Origin: Candidatus Roizmanbacteria bacterium GW2011_GWC1_37_12
GTDB lineage: Bacteria > Patescibacteriota > Microgenomatia > UBA1406 > GWC2-37-13
Length of the DNA: 64,000 nucleotides
Reading direction: 5' to 3'
Assembly: GCA_000991135.1 (NCBI GenBank)
Contig: LBST01000004.1
Coordinates: 17,535-81,534, forward strand
Below, piece by piece: positions 17,490-26,171 of the stretch. The position numbers were made by a program, and so were the translations under genes. A model generated the notes under the pieces. It searched no databases. It was not told the origin of the DNA and worked only from the letters and a program-made list of their open reading frames with translations. Each line of letters begins with the position of its first letter. Within the stretch, counting starts at the first letter, position 1.

Positions 17490-18682
17490 ACTAAAGCCAA
17501 CAGAAGAAAATTTTGCTCCAGCGTCAGCCAATAGTGGTCGAAGAATCCTGTCAAGACAACCGCCAAAACAATATAAGAATTTACTTTGATTAAACGTTTA
17601 ATTAAAGTAAAAATTAACAACAGTATTATTCCTCCGATAATGACTCCAGATTCGCTGAAAAAAAGCAGGAAAATATTGTGTACCGGCTGATTAAAAAAAA
17701 GGGGATATTTGGAGATGTACTCCGCTTGAGCAATCAAATAATTTCCTAAACCAACTCCGAAAAACGCCTTATTAGATAATATGTTGAACGAGTTCTTGAT
17801 AAGCTCGAGCCGTTTTTCAATTGTCAAAGGATCGGTCGTCACCTGAAGAAAGATTAGCGAAACAACTAGCGGGACAATTATCCTGGTTATTTTGCAGATA
17901 CGGCATTTAATACCAGTATTTAGTATTAAGTATGAAGTATTTAGTATCAAAAAAATCAAAATTGCCGCTTTGGAAAAACTAATAAATACCAGCCCTGTCA
18001 AAATAAAAAGCAGGGAGTATTTTAAGACAAAATGTTTATTGAATTTCTTATTGGTTAAGACAAAAAAATACAAAAGCAAGAAAAACCCTGAAAGAGAATT
18101 TGGGTGGGAGAAGGTCCCATAGGGCCGTAAAAACTCTATTCCCTGAAACGCCGCTTTGGCAATCCCGGGTGTCGACAGACTAAAAAGCCTCTCGCCGAAA
18201 AAATAGAAAATCCCTTGGATAGAGTGTTTGGAAATCAATTGAAGAGCCGCTAAAATTAATTGAAAACTACTGGTTAATAAGAGAATTATTAACAACAGCT
18301 TTTCTTTGATTATCTTAAATAATTGCCGGCCTAAAGAAAAAACTATTAGAAACTCGACAATTCTTATCAGTTGGTAAAAAGCAGTCAATTGATTTTTTGC
18401 CAATAATGAATTAATCAATAATAACCCTAATCCAAGAAGAACATTTTTGTTTTTAAAAAAATTAATAACAGCTTTAAAATTGAAAAGAAAAAGTAAAAAG
18501 ATAATAATGTCAGTTAAATAAATAGTCGGAGAAAGATAATCGACTCTAACGCCGTTTATATAGGAAAATGGAGGAAAAAAATGCTTGCCAAGTTGTGTTG
18601 GCAAAAGAAAGAGAAAAAAAGAGAATAAAATGATGTTAAAAAAGCTTTTGTTGGGTTGTTTTTTCATTTTTATTTTCTTCAT
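17420..18682 (-). CDS. O-antigen ligase/polymerase family membrane protein
   Basis: Polytopic protein of 420 residues with about ten to twelve hydrophobic helices and a larger loop containing RPYGTFSHPNSLSGFFLL, then FGVGLGNYLIAQAEY and QPVHNIFLLFFSESG. This is the Wzy/WaaL signature that transfers lipid-linked glycans. Residues ILNTSYLILNTG are encoded by an AT-rich tandem repeat (about 17908-17949). The frame starts at 18682; ATG at 18667 is an alternative. It overlaps the end of endonuclease Q by 47 nt, so they are co-transcribed. Confidence 0.85.
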   Translation of the reverse strand: MKKIKMKKQPNKSFFNIILFSFFLFLLPTQLGKHFFPPFSYINGVRVDYLSPTIYLTDIIIFLLFLFNFKAVINFFKNKNVLLGLGLLLINSLLAKNQLTAFYQLIRIVEFLIVFSLGRQLFKIIKEKLLLIILLLTSSFQLILAALQLISKHSIQGIFYFFGERLFSLSTPGIAKAAFQGIEFLRPYGTFSHPNSLSGFFLLLYFFVLTNKKFNKHFVLKYSLLFILTGLVFISFSKAAILIFLILNTSYLILNTGIKCRICKITRIIVPLVVSLIFLQVTTDPLTIEKRLELIKNSFNILSNKAFFGVGLGNYLIAQAEYISKYPLFFNQPVHNIFLLFFSESGVIIGGIILLLIFTLIKRLIKVNSYIVLAVVLTGFFDHYWLTLEQNFLLLALVYGSVSSSFFISKFNLRSPLIPD

Positions 18683-19967
18683 CTTCTTTAAAAATCTTCA
18701 CCTTGCCAAAAACCCCGTCGTAGCCCGGGTCGACGAATACCTTTCTTTCTCTGACAATCTCAACCGCCTGCTTTAATTTTTCTCCTCCTAACCTCTCAAT
18801 CTCCTCATAGGTTTTTTTAAGTAGAATATCAAATTCTGCTGCCTCTAACGTCAACCTCTCATATTCTTTTTGGGCTTTTGTCAGAGAATGATCATTTAAC
18901 TCTAATAAAATCTCAAGTAGCGGGATCATCGATACGAAAGGTCGCCTTGTTTTTTCCTTGTCATAAACAAACGTTAATCCGACTTTATTTTTCATCAACA
19001 AAAGATCTTCCGGCCCGAGAAGTTTTTCCGAAAGGTCAAGGACGCGGTTTTCCACGCCGACTGTTAAGGGTCGGCCACAAACAGGACAGATCGAGCCTTT
19101 TTCTTTTATCTCGCGGGCATTATAACGAATGCTGCAGACGCGGTGACCAGACCAATGATACTTTCCTTCTTCGGGAAAAAATTCAATGGTAAAACCTATT
19201 TTTAGTTTTCCTTCCCGGTCTTGTTTGATGGCGCCGGTGATATCATTATAGGTGAAATGGGTCTCATGGGTCTTATTAGACTCATTGGAAACAAACACTG
19301 TCGCTTCGCGGCCTAATTTCGGCCCGGAATGGGCATCGGAAAAAGAAACAATCGACCGGTTTTTCAGTTCTTTTATCTGCCAGTTCATGATCGGATCAGA
19401 ACTTAAGCCTGTTTCAATCGCATAAATATGTCTTGCCTCATCACCAAAACATTCACTCAACGAATCAAATCCGCTCTTGGAGCCAAAGACAGCAAACCAA
19501 GGCGTCCAGGCATGGGCGGGGATAAACAAAACTCTTTCGTCAATCTCCAATACCAATTTCAATAAGTCGACCGAAGAAATTCCCACAATCGGCCGGCCGT
19601 CAGCCATCAGTTTGCATCCCCGGGTATTTAATTCTTTGATTATTTTCTCGCAGGTTTCAATTGACGGAGAAAAAATCAGATTGTGGACGCGCCTCACCTG
19701 ACCGCCCTGCGAATAGATACTGGAAATTTCTGTCGACAACAAGAAATTTGTTTCTCCTGGTCGATCTTTCAACGTAAAAATGCCGGAACTGGTTTCTTTT
19801 AAACTATCTTTGATTGACCGAAACCACAAAGGATGAGTCCAGTCTCCTGTAGCTACTAACTGGATTCCTTTTAACTTCGACCAGCGGGAAATTTCCGGAA
19901 GAGTCATGTTGGGCGACACCGCCCGCGAATAACGGGAGTGAAGCTGTAAATCAGCGATTATTTGCAT
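18636..19967 (-). CDS. Endonuclease Q family protein (PHP domain)
   Basis: EndoQ cleaves DNA 5' of deaminated bases (dU, hypoxanthine). The 443 residues start with the PHP metal site ADLQLHSRYSRAVSPNM, followed by ATGDWTHPLW, TEISSIY, PAHAWTPWFAVFGSKSGFDSL, ETGLSSDPIMNW and SFSDAHSGPKLGREAT. A zinc site (HRVCSIRY then CPVCG, about 277-300) separates the PHP domain from the DNA-binding C-terminal part. All are EndoQ hallmarks. The family is best known from Thermococcales archaea and scattered bacteria. ATTATA on the plus strand (a TATAAT at 19974-19979) lies 6 nt before the ATG. Confidence 0.88.
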   Translation of the reverse strand: MQIIADLQLHSRYSRAVSPNMTLPEISRWSKLKGIQLVATGDWTHPLWFRSIKDSLKETSSGIFTLKDRPGETNFLLSTEISSIYSQGGQVRRVHNLIFSPSIETCEKIIKELNTRGCKLMADGRPIVGISSVDLLKLVLEIDERVLFIPAHAWTPWFAVFGSKSGFDSLSECFGDEARHIYAIETGLSSDPIMNWQIKELKNRSIVSFSDAHSGPKLGREATVFVSNESNKTHETHFTYNDITGAIKQDREGKLKIGFTIEFFPEEGKYHWSGHRVCSIRYNAREIKEKGSICPVCGRPLTVGVENRVLDLSEKLLGPEDLLLMKNKVGLTFVYDKEKTRRPFVSMIPLLEILLELNDHSLTKAQKEYERLTLEAAEFDILLKKTYEEIERLGGEKLKQAVEIVRERKVFVDPGYDGVFGKVKIFKEDEENKNEKTTQQKLF

Positions 19968-19974
19968 ATTGTTA

Positions 19975-21255
19975 TTATATGAAAAGATAGAAAAAAATTA
20001 ATAGATTCACAGCTGAAAGGCTTCTATATATTAATGGATTGTCAATGAATTTGAAAACAAACGGAATGTAGGGGACTGCCCAGCTATGATAATGATTTAA
20101 AAATGCCAAAACAGATAGTAAATAAAAATGCTTCAGATATTGTCTTCTATGAATTGCCAGCACTAATAAAAAAGGCAGTGGTAAAAGAAAATACCTCTCG
20201 TGCATTTTTGTCAAGAAAAGTACCGAAACCAATGAAGAAAAAAACAATCCCAACAAAACCGTCTCTGTTTTGATTTTAGATTTTATCAAACGAGACAAAA
20301 CAATCAGAAAAAATAATCCTGTTAGTAAATATCCCCATGCTCTATAGGAAAGATTAAAAATGAAGGGTGCTGTATCCAAAACTGCTTTTTTTAAATCGAT
20401 AAAAATCAGCCAAAAATTAAAAGCACCGTTGGTTACAAAGGGAAGGCTTTGAGCAGAGATGATTTTCTGCCAGTAAATAAAATACGGAGCCAACAAATCA
20501 CTTCTTTTTAAGAAGGGCAAAAAAGACAACCAAAAAACCAGATTGGAAATGAGCAAGGTTTTGATAGATTTTCGCCAACCAAACTTTTTCAAAAATATCA
20601 GTCCATAGACCGGAAAAAATACTAATGATGTCGGCTTAACTAAGAGGCTTAAGGTAAAAAAGACTCCGCTCCAATTATTTTTTTTTGTAAATAAAAGAAA
20701 ATAAAAGGAAATCATAACAAAAAACAAAGGAATGACGTCGATCTGGCCCCAAAGGCTGCTGTTATAGATAAAGACAGGATTGAATAAAATCAAAGAAGCG
20801 GTTAACAGGACTAAGTTTTTATTCTTGGGGGTTATTTCTTTCGCAAAAAGAACCAACATCCAGGCTAATCCCAAATCAGAAAGAACTGCTGGCAATTTCA
20901 GCATGGCTGCCAAAAATAACCTCTTGTCAATGCTCTCCAAAAACGAGACAAAGTTTGAAGGAAAAAACGGAATGTTAATATTCAACCACCAAAAAAAATC
21001 AAAGATAACTTTCGGCAAAGGATAAAAAAGATAAAAAATAAAAAGCGAAAGAGGAGGATAGTTTGGATAAAGGACGGCAAATTTCTCTGACGAAGGTCTG
21101 CTGAAAAAATCCAGAAAACCCCGCTCGTGCAGGTCTTTTGCCCAGACAATATGATTGTTGACGTCAAAACTATAATTTCCAAAAATAAAAAACAAACGAA
21201 CTATGAGTCCCAAAAGAAAAGTAAACAGAAGCAAATGCTTTTTTGTGAAGCGCAT
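19975..21255 (-). CDS. GT-C type membrane glycosyltransferase (ALG6/8- or DUF2029-like)
   Basis: A 426-residue multi-helix membrane protein. The first lumenal loop carries the acidic pattern YSFDVNNHIVWAKDLHERG, and a further YPNYPPLSLFIFYLFYP block and SLWGQIDVIPLFF follow, as in polyprenyl-phosphate-dependent GT-C mannosyl/glucosyltransferases. Acceptor unknown. Its start is only 25 nt from the divergent GT39 gene, with TATA-rich sequence between, so the two probably share a bidirectional promoter. Confidence 0.8.
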   Translation of the reverse strand: MRFTKKHLLLFTFLLGLIVRLFFIFGNYSFDVNNHIVWAKDLHERGFLDFFSRPSSEKFAVLYPNYPPLSLFIFYLFYPLPKVIFDFFWWLNINIPFFPSNFVSFLESIDKRLFLAAMLKLPAVLSDLGLAWMLVLFAKEITPKNKNLVLLTASLILFNPVFIYNSSLWGQIDVIPLFFVMISFYFLLFTKKNNWSGVFFTLSLLVKPTSLVFFPVYGLIFLKKFGWRKSIKTLLISNLVFWLSFLPFLKRSDLLAPYFIYWQKIISAQSLPFVTNGAFNFWLIFIDLKKAVLDTAPFIFNLSYRAWGYLLTGLFFLIVLSRLIKSKIKTETVLLGLFFSSLVSVLFLTKMHERYFLLPLPFLLVLAIHRRQYLKHFYLLSVLAFLNHYHSWAVPYIPFVFKFIDNPLIYRSLSAVNLLIFFYLFI

Positions 21256-21280
21256 AAGATATATTGTATATAATCTACTT

Positions 21281-22726
21281 ATGAAGAGCAGGAAAAATCT
21301 CTTTCTTTTATTTTTTGTTCTTGTCCTGGCTGCTTTTCTTCGTTTTTATAAAATAGAAAACCTGGCGATTTTTTTGTCCGACCAAGCATCTGACTCAACT
21401 AAGGTTTTTGAGATGATGCGCGGACGTTTTACTCTTCTTGGCCCGATCACATCAGTCGGAGGATTTTACAACGGACCGATTGTTTATTACTTGATGCTTC
21501 CTTTTTATTGGATATTGAAAGGTGGACCGGTGAGCGGTACTGTTTTCCAGACAGTTCTTCAAATCGCTACGATTCCTTTTATATTTCTTCTTGGCAAGAA
21601 ACTAAAAAATGAAACTGTTGGATTGATTGCTTCATTCCTATTTGCCATTTCACCCCTGATGATTGACTACTCACGAGCCGGCTTCAACGCCCATCCGGCA
21701 ATCTTTTTTTCAACATTAATACTTTATGTTTTGTTTCTTTTGAAGGAAAATTTTTCTTTATTAAAAGGTGTTCTTCTTGGAATTTTCATTGGTTTTATTC
21801 TCCAGATGCACTACATGACTATCTCCATTCTTTTATTTGTTTTTTTATATCCTTTGATTTTCCAGAAAAAGCTTTTTAACTTTAGGTATTACCTGACAAT
21901 AATTACTGGAATAATAATCGGCCTGTCTCCGTTTTTATTGTTCGAATTAAGACACCAGTTCTTAAATATCAATCTGTTTTTAAAATATTTCTTTTCCGAA
22001 AAAACTTCTTCTTGGTCTTTTATCCCTGCTTTTAAAATCTGGCCGGAAACGATTAATGAACTTTTGTTTGGTAATTATTTTATCGCTATTGCCATCGTCG
22101 TCTATATTTTAAAAACCTTTTTCTACATAAAAAATAAAGAAACAAAACCTTATCTATTGTTTTTTCTCTGCATTTTTCTAATCAGTCTGATCTATGGAAA
22201 ACCGCTGCAAAAACACTACATAATTGCCTTTCACACATCATTGATCCTTTTGTTTTCCTTAGCTGTCGAGTCCACATTGTCATTCTGGCAATCCCGACTA
22301 AGTCGGGAGCGTCCAGAATCGTTGTTGGTTTTTGTTTTATGTTTTCTGATTTTTTTTATTAACCTTCCCCGTTTAAATCTGGAAAAATCCAGACACCCGC
22401 TCCAGAGAGGAATGGCGGTCGCTGATTTTAGAAAAGCCGCCAAGATAATTAACGAGGATAATAAAGAAGTCTACAACGTCGCCATGCATACCCAAGGAGA
22501 CAACCGGGCCATGCCCCTTCGCTACATGCTTTTATTATTAAACGAGAAGCCTCTTGATTATGAGCACTACGGCGAAGCCGAAGAGCTATATTTTTTAATT
22601 CCTAAAACCGAAAAAATAGAAATCCAAACCATGTGGGAATACACATCGTTTGGTTCGTCAAATGTTGTTAATAAATGGGAGATAAATGAAGAATACTTTC
22701 TTTATAAACTTGATAAACTTATTTAA
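21281..22726 (+). CDS. Glycosyltransferase family 39-like membrane protein
   Basis: About 481 residues with some eleven to twelve hydrophobic helices. The first loop SDQASDSTKVFEMMRGRF and GPITSVGGFYNGPIVYYLMLP fit ArnT/PMT-type glycosyltransferases. I chose the ATG at 21281: TATAAT (21269-21274) lies 6 nt upstream, while the longer frame would begin inside the divergent gene. Residues ~333-347 are encoded by a palindromic repeat (22279-22320). mscL starts immediately after the stop. Confidence 0.8.
   Translation: MKSRKNLFLLFFVLVLAAFLRFYKIENLAIFLSDQASDSTKVFEMMRGRFTLLGPITSVGGFYNGPIVYYLMLPFYWILKGGPVSGTVFQTVLQIATIPFIFLLGKKLKNETVGLIASFLFAISPLMIDYSRAGFNAHPAIFFSTLILYVLFLLKENFSLLKGVLLGIFIGFILQMHYMTISILLFVFLYPLIFQKKLFNFRYYLTIITGIIIGLSPFLLFELRHQFLNINLFLKYFFSEKTSSWSFIPAFKIWPETINELLFGNYFIAIAIVVYILKTFFYIKNKETKPYLLFFLCIFLISLIYGKPLQKHYIIAFHTSLILLFSLAVESTLSFWQSRLSRERPESLLVFVLCFLIFFINLPRLNLEKSRHPLQRGMAVADFRKAAKIINEDNKEVYNVAMHTQGDNRAMPLRYMLLLLNEKPLDYEHYGEAEELYFLIPKTEKIEIQTMWEYTSFGSSNVVNKWEINEEYFLYKLDKLI
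22279..22320. repeat. GTCATTC...GAATC palindromic repeat inside the GT39 gene
   Basis: A 42-nt element with outer arms ATTCTGG/CCAGAAT and a core 19-mer (22291-22309) that is the exact reverse complement of 5815-5833. It is translated in frame. Confidence 0.75.
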
Positions 22727-23026
22727 ATGAAAGGATTTATTGAGTTTATCAGAGAAAGGGGAATTGTTGGCTTTGCCGTTGGCTTTATCTTGGGAGGAGC
22801 AGTGACAAAGGTGGTATCTTCGTTCGTTTCCGATATTGTCAATCCTATCCTCGGGCTTCTTCTGTCAAAAACCAGGAGTCTTGAGTCAATGTATTTTCAA
22901 ATCGCCGGCGCGAAAATCGCTTGGGGCCACTTTGTCAGCGTCCTCATCGACTTTGTCATCCTCTCCTTTATCATCTACTTTGCTGTTAAAGGACTAAGGT
23001 TAGAAAAGATAGACAAGAAGAAATAA
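22727..23026 (+). CDS. mscL: Large-conductance mechanosensitive channel MscL
   Basis: A pore-forming osmotic safety valve. The 99 residues contain the amphipathic N-terminus MKGFIEFIRERGIVGFAVGFILGGAVTKVVSSFVSDIVNP (TM1), a short loop, TM2 (VLIDFVILSFIIYFAV) and a basic tail. It is shorter than E. coli MscL (136) mainly in the loop and C-terminal bundle. It starts with no gap after the GT39 stop. Confidence 0.92.
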   Translation: MKGFIEFIRERGIVGFAVGFILGGAVTKVVSSFVSDIVNPILGLLLSKTRSLESMYFQIAGAKIAWGHFVSVLIDFVILSFIIYFAVKGLRLEKIDKKK

Positions 23027-23028
23027 TT

Positions 23029-23416
23029 TGGTGGAGATGGCGGGAGTTGAACCCGCGTCCGAGAAAACACTCATATAGATTTTTAGTTGGGGTTAGATTA
23101 TTTTTACTCTTGTTTGCCCGCTTAAATAATCAAATCGTAACAAACAGCTGATTAGGGTTGTCGACTCAAGATACAATCAGTTACTTTCAAGAGCCTTATT
23201 CCGATTGGTTTATCCCTCATATAGATTGAATCGGAAGAAATCTAAAGAGAGCCCGATTAGTTAACGTAGGCAAAGTTCATATTTGCATATGACCTAGCCA
23301 ACATCGCTTCTCGGAAATCTGACAATTGCTTATCAGTTATTGTTTCCGTTTAACGCAACAGGTGCGCCCCAACGATCTATAAAAGTGCGAATTTCCCGTC
23401 GATGCCTTGCATCCCC
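23029..23416 (-). ncRNA. ssrA: Transfer-messenger RNA (tmRNA)
   Basis: Rescues stalled ribosomes. On the minus strand the 5' end GGGGATG (23410-23416) pairs with CATCTCC before ACCA (3' end 23029, CCA encoded). The conserved GACGGGAAATTCGCACTTTTATAG block follows the 5' end, and the T-arm GGGTTCAACTCCCGCC precedes the 3' end. The likely tag frame is GCA (23286) to a TAA at 23257-23259, encoding ANMNFAYVN. The resume codon is inferred from its Ala-Asn start and position after the first pseudoknot region. smpB lies just upstream on the same strand. Confidence 0.93.
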
Positions 23417-23448
23417 CGTAAATTTTTGAAATTCAAAAATTTACGGGG
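23414..23448 (-). repeat. 17-bp perfect inverted repeat overlapping the tmRNA 5' end
   Basis: Arms CCCCGTAAATTTTTGAA (23414-23430) and its exact complement (23432-23448) flank a single A. The outer part includes the first Gs of mature tmRNA (23414-23416). No T-run follows on the minus strand, so a processing or sequestering hairpin is more likely than a terminator. Confidence 0.8.
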
Positions 23449-23471
23449 TAAACCCTTTTGTCAAAGAGTTT

Positions 23472-23921
23472 CTAAACTTTAAGGTACTCCTTCGCTTCTC
23501 TCTTCTCCTGTCTCTTTATATCTCTTGCTTTTTCCAGCTTTCTCTTCTCAATTTCTTTTCTGCCTTTAACCAAAGCTATCTCAAGCTTGATTAAAGGACC
23601 CTTATTATAGCATGATTTAGGTGCTAACGTCAACCCAGCTGAAGTCATTTTCGTCCGCAGTCTTATCAGTTCCTTTTTGTGCAAAAGAAGTTTTCTCGTT
23701 CTTTTCGGGTCATAGTTTTGGTTTCGGGCAAACTCATAGATAGGTATCTCGGCATTGATTAAATAAGCATCTCCGTCTTCCATAATCCTGACAAAAGCAT
23801 CGTCGAGTTTAAACCGACCAGCACGAATAGACTTAACCTCTGGTCCAGTCAAAACTATTCCAACTTCATAGGTTTCGATTTCTCTATATTCTCGGTTAAA
23901 CTTGCGATTGATGATTTTCAT
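23472..23921 (-). CDS. smpB: SsrA-binding protein SmpB
   Basis: Binds tmRNA and delivers it to stalled ribosomes. The 149 residues show the SmpB pattern: NRKFNREYREIETYEVGIVLTGPEVKSIRAG, DAYLINAEIPIYEF, RTRKLLLHKKEL, then a basic tail REKEKARDIKR-like (KLEKARDIKRQEKREAKEY). The family's usual Asn in the first 'NRKA' motif is kept. I prefer the ATG at 23921, with TATAAT (23930-23935) 8 nt upstream; a start 9 nt further up is possible. tmRNA is encoded next, so both partners are probably co-expressed. Confidence 0.96.
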   Translation of the reverse strand: MKIINRKFNREYREIETYEVGIVLTGPEVKSIRAGRFKLDDAFVRIMEDGDAYLINAEIPIYEFARNQNYDPKRTRKLLLHKKELIRLRTKMTSAGLTLAPKSCYNKGPLIKLEIALVKGRKEIEKRKLEKARDIKRQEKREAKEYLKV

Positions 23922-23965
23922 ATATAGCAATTATATACCATCCAATTATTGATATAATTTACCTC

Positions 23966-24829
23966 ATGCCGTTTTATGTTTATGCATGGATCGCCTGTGT
24001 GTCTTCGGCGTTAACCATCATTATCACCAAGTTAACAAGTAAACACACAATCAGAGATCCTTGGCTATTCAACTTCATCTGGACCTTAATAATTTTTCTA
24101 TTTACGATTCCTCCTGCAATATATTACCAAGCCGGACTTCCAAAAGATTGGTGGCCAATAATTATAGCTGGCATATTTGCTGCTGGTTGGAATATCCTTT
24201 ATATTCAGTCAGTTTATAGAATTGACGTTTCAACTCTTTCGCCTCTTTTCAACTTTAGATTAATATTCGCGATCATTCTCGGTTCTGTTTTATTTCAAGA
24301 ACAACTGACGATTAACCAATCTATTTTCTTCATGATAATTTTGGTCGGAGGTTTGTTTATATCTATTGACGAAAAAATGAAAATTAACTCATTTTTTAAA
24401 CCTTCTATTGCTATTGGTTTACTGGCAATGCTTTCTTTGGCGTTAAACAATGCTTTTATAAAAATGGCATTAATAAAAAATGACTTATGGACAGCAAATT
24501 TGTGGATGAGTATCATTACACTCTTAATGGTGATTCCGACTGTTTTTCTTTTCAAAAAAGACATCAAAAGAGTTGACGGAAAACAAATCCTACCAGTTTT
24601 AGGAATGGGAATTTTACAAATCGTCACCAATGCCGCGGCCAATATCGCTTATAGTAAAAACCTCGGAATAACAACACTCATTATGGCCGTTCCTCTTTCC
24701 ATGATTTTTACTTTTATCTTGTCAACATATGCTCCAAAACTACTTGAAAAGCACACTTTGAAAGTATACGCAGTAAGATTCGCGGCTGCGGCTATTATGA
24801 TTTTTAGTGCGATACAACTATCGCGATAA
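23966..24829 (+). CDS. EamA/DMT-family transporter
   Basis: A 287-residue protein with about ten hydrophobic helices in two homologous halves, each ending in the EamA pattern (LFQEQLTINQSIFFMIILVGGLFI, and the C-terminal PLSMIFTFILSTYAPKLLEKHTLKVYAVRFAAAAIMIFSAI). Such proteins export or import small metabolites; substrate unknown. TATAAT (23953-23958) lies 7 nt before the ATG, divergent from smpB. Confidence 0.85.
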   Translation: MPFYVYAWIACVSSALTIIITKLTSKHTIRDPWLFNFIWTLIIFLFTIPPAIYYQAGLPKDWWPIIIAGIFAAGWNILYIQSVYRIDVSTLSPLFNFRLIFAIILGSVLFQEQLTINQSIFFMIILVGGLFISIDEKMKINSFFKPSIAIGLLAMLSLALNNAFIKMALIKNDLWTANLWMSIITLLMVIPTVFLFKKDIKRVDGKQILPVLGMGILQIVTNAAANIAYSKNLGITTLIMAVPLSMIFTFILSTYAPKLLEKHTLKVYAVRFAAAAIMIFSAIQLSR

Positions 24830-24856
24830 TTATTAAAAAGTAATATAATATAAGTG

Positions 24857-25156
24857 ATGGCTGTTTTCGAAAAGTACTACGTTTACACAATTCTTTCTTT
24901 GAGGGATTTTGATTTATATACTGGAATTACAAACAATTTGAAAACGCGAATCGAAGAGCACATGAGAGGGATTGTCTCTTCGACAAAGATCAGAATTCCT
25001 TTTAAGCTCATTCACTATGAATATTTCATTAATCTTGAAGATGCCAGAAAGAGGGAAATGTATCTCAAATCAGCAAGAGGCAAGGCGGAACTTAAAGATT
25101 CATTAAAGAGAACTCTCGCAAGCAAAACCTATATGCCATATAGGATATCGAGATAA
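24857..25156 (+). CDS. GIY-YIG nuclease-like small protein
   Basis: About 99 residues. The YYVYTILSLRDFDLYTGITNNLKTRIEEHMRG stretch is the GIY-YIG motif (YVYT...YTG) with the catalytic Arg. Followed by FKLIHYEYFINLEDARKREMYLKS, typical of the stand-alone UPF0213-like group. ATG 24857 is preferred over GTG 24854; TATAAT (24844-24849) lies 7 nt upstream. A related 78-residue gene is at 49703. Confidence 0.88.
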   Translation: MAVFEKYYVYTILSLRDFDLYTGITNNLKTRIEEHMRGIVSSTKIRIPFKLIHYEYFINLEDARKREMYLKSARGKAELKDSLKRTLASKTYMPYRISR

Positions 25157-25192
25157 ACTTGACGAACTTGAAAAACTTGATACACTGAAATT

Positions 25193-25402
25193 ATGGAACA
25201 TAAAATCAACCGCTATATCAAGGGCCACATGATGACGATGATGATCGCGGTTTTGACCGGCTTCTTGATTTTGTTTCTCGGTGAGTTCTTACTCTACCGA
25301 AAAATTATGGTTTTAAACCAGATGGTTTCGGAAGGCCTGATACAGATAAAAGAGGTCACAAACCCTTCTCCTTTGCCAACCGTAGCGATGATGAAGAAAT
25401 AA
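25193..25402 (+). CDS. Small single-pass membrane protein, unknown
   Basis: A 69-residue protein with one hydrophobic helix (about residues 15-36) flanked by basic residues and ending in a Pro/Thr-rich tail. No family recognised. Supported as a real gene by TTGACG (25159-25164), 16 nt, TACACT (25181-25186), then 6 nt to the ATG, and by the tight 3-nt spacing to the next gene. Confidence 0.6.
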   Translation: MEHKINRYIKGHMMTMMIAVLTGFLILFLGEFLLYRKIMVLNQMVSEGLIQIKEVTNPSPLPTVAMMKK

Positions 25403-25405
25403 ACC

Positions 25406-26152
25406 ATGGAAGAAAAAATATTTTTTCAAGACTCAAACGGCAATAATCTTTGTGGCATCTTATCAAATCCTACTAGTAATAAAAATAAACCTGTCATTAT
25501 TCTTATCCATGGGTTCAATAGCGGAAAAGATAGCTCTACTAATACAACTTTACTTGAGAGATTAAACAAAATAAATATCTCTTCATTTCGTATTGATTTA
25601 TTTGCTCATGGAGAGAGCGACGGAAGTTTCGAAAATCTGACCCAGTCTGAAGCAGTCGACGACGTATTACAAGCAATCAAGTTTCTAAAAGGTTTGGGTT
25701 ATGAAAAAATTGGCCTGGAAGGATCTAGTTTTGGAGGCTTGGCCTCAATAATGGCTGCTTCGCAGTCATTTGATATCTGTCTTCTTGCTTTAAAATGCCC
25801 TGTCTCAAGTTATTTAGAATTTAAAAAGTATGCTAATCCTGGGTTAATTGAAGAGTGGAAAAAACAAGGTTATAACTATCGAGAAAACAAAAAACTAAAA
25901 TACGCTTTTTATGAAGATGTAAAAAACAATATTGCTTACGACGTTGCTAGTAAAATCAAAGTTCCGACCTTAATCGTTCACGGCGACGCTGACGCCGAAG
26001 TCCCAATAGAGCAGAGTATAAAACTTGCTAAATTAATTCCAAACTGTCAACTAAAAATCATCAAGGGCGCGGGTCATCGTTTCCAAGAAGGAAACACAAA
26101 GGAAGAGATGTTAAACGTAATCACTGATTTTATCATTGAAAAATCAAAGTAA
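25406..26152 (+). CDS. Alpha/beta hydrolase (serine aminopeptidase/esterase-like)
   Basis: A 248-residue hydrolase with complete catalytic apparatus: HGFNSGKDSS (oxyanion loop), nucleophile elbow GSSFGG (Ser ~107), acid in HGDADAEVP and His in GAGHRF. It matches the S33/dienelactone-hydrolase-like group. Cytosolic; substrate unknown. It follows the small membrane gene by 3 nt. Confidence 0.88.
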   Translation: MEEKIFFQDSNGNNLCGILSNPTSNKNKPVIILIHGFNSGKDSSTNTTLLERLNKINISSFRIDLFAHGESDGSFENLTQSEAVDDVLQAIKFLKGLGYEKIGLEGSSFGGLASIMAASQSFDICLLALKCPVSSYLEFKKYANPGLIEEWKKQGYNYRENKKLKYAFYEDVKNNIAYDVASKIKVPTLIVHGDADAEVPIEQSIKLAKLIPNCQLKIIKGAGHRFQEGNTKEEMLNVITDFIIEKSK

Positions 26153-26171
26153 AGGGTATAAATTAAGTTAT

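Noticed and set aside
23414..23448. Rho-independent terminator of smpB
   Set aside because: The stem is strong but no T-run follows on the minus strand, and tmRNA begins inside it.
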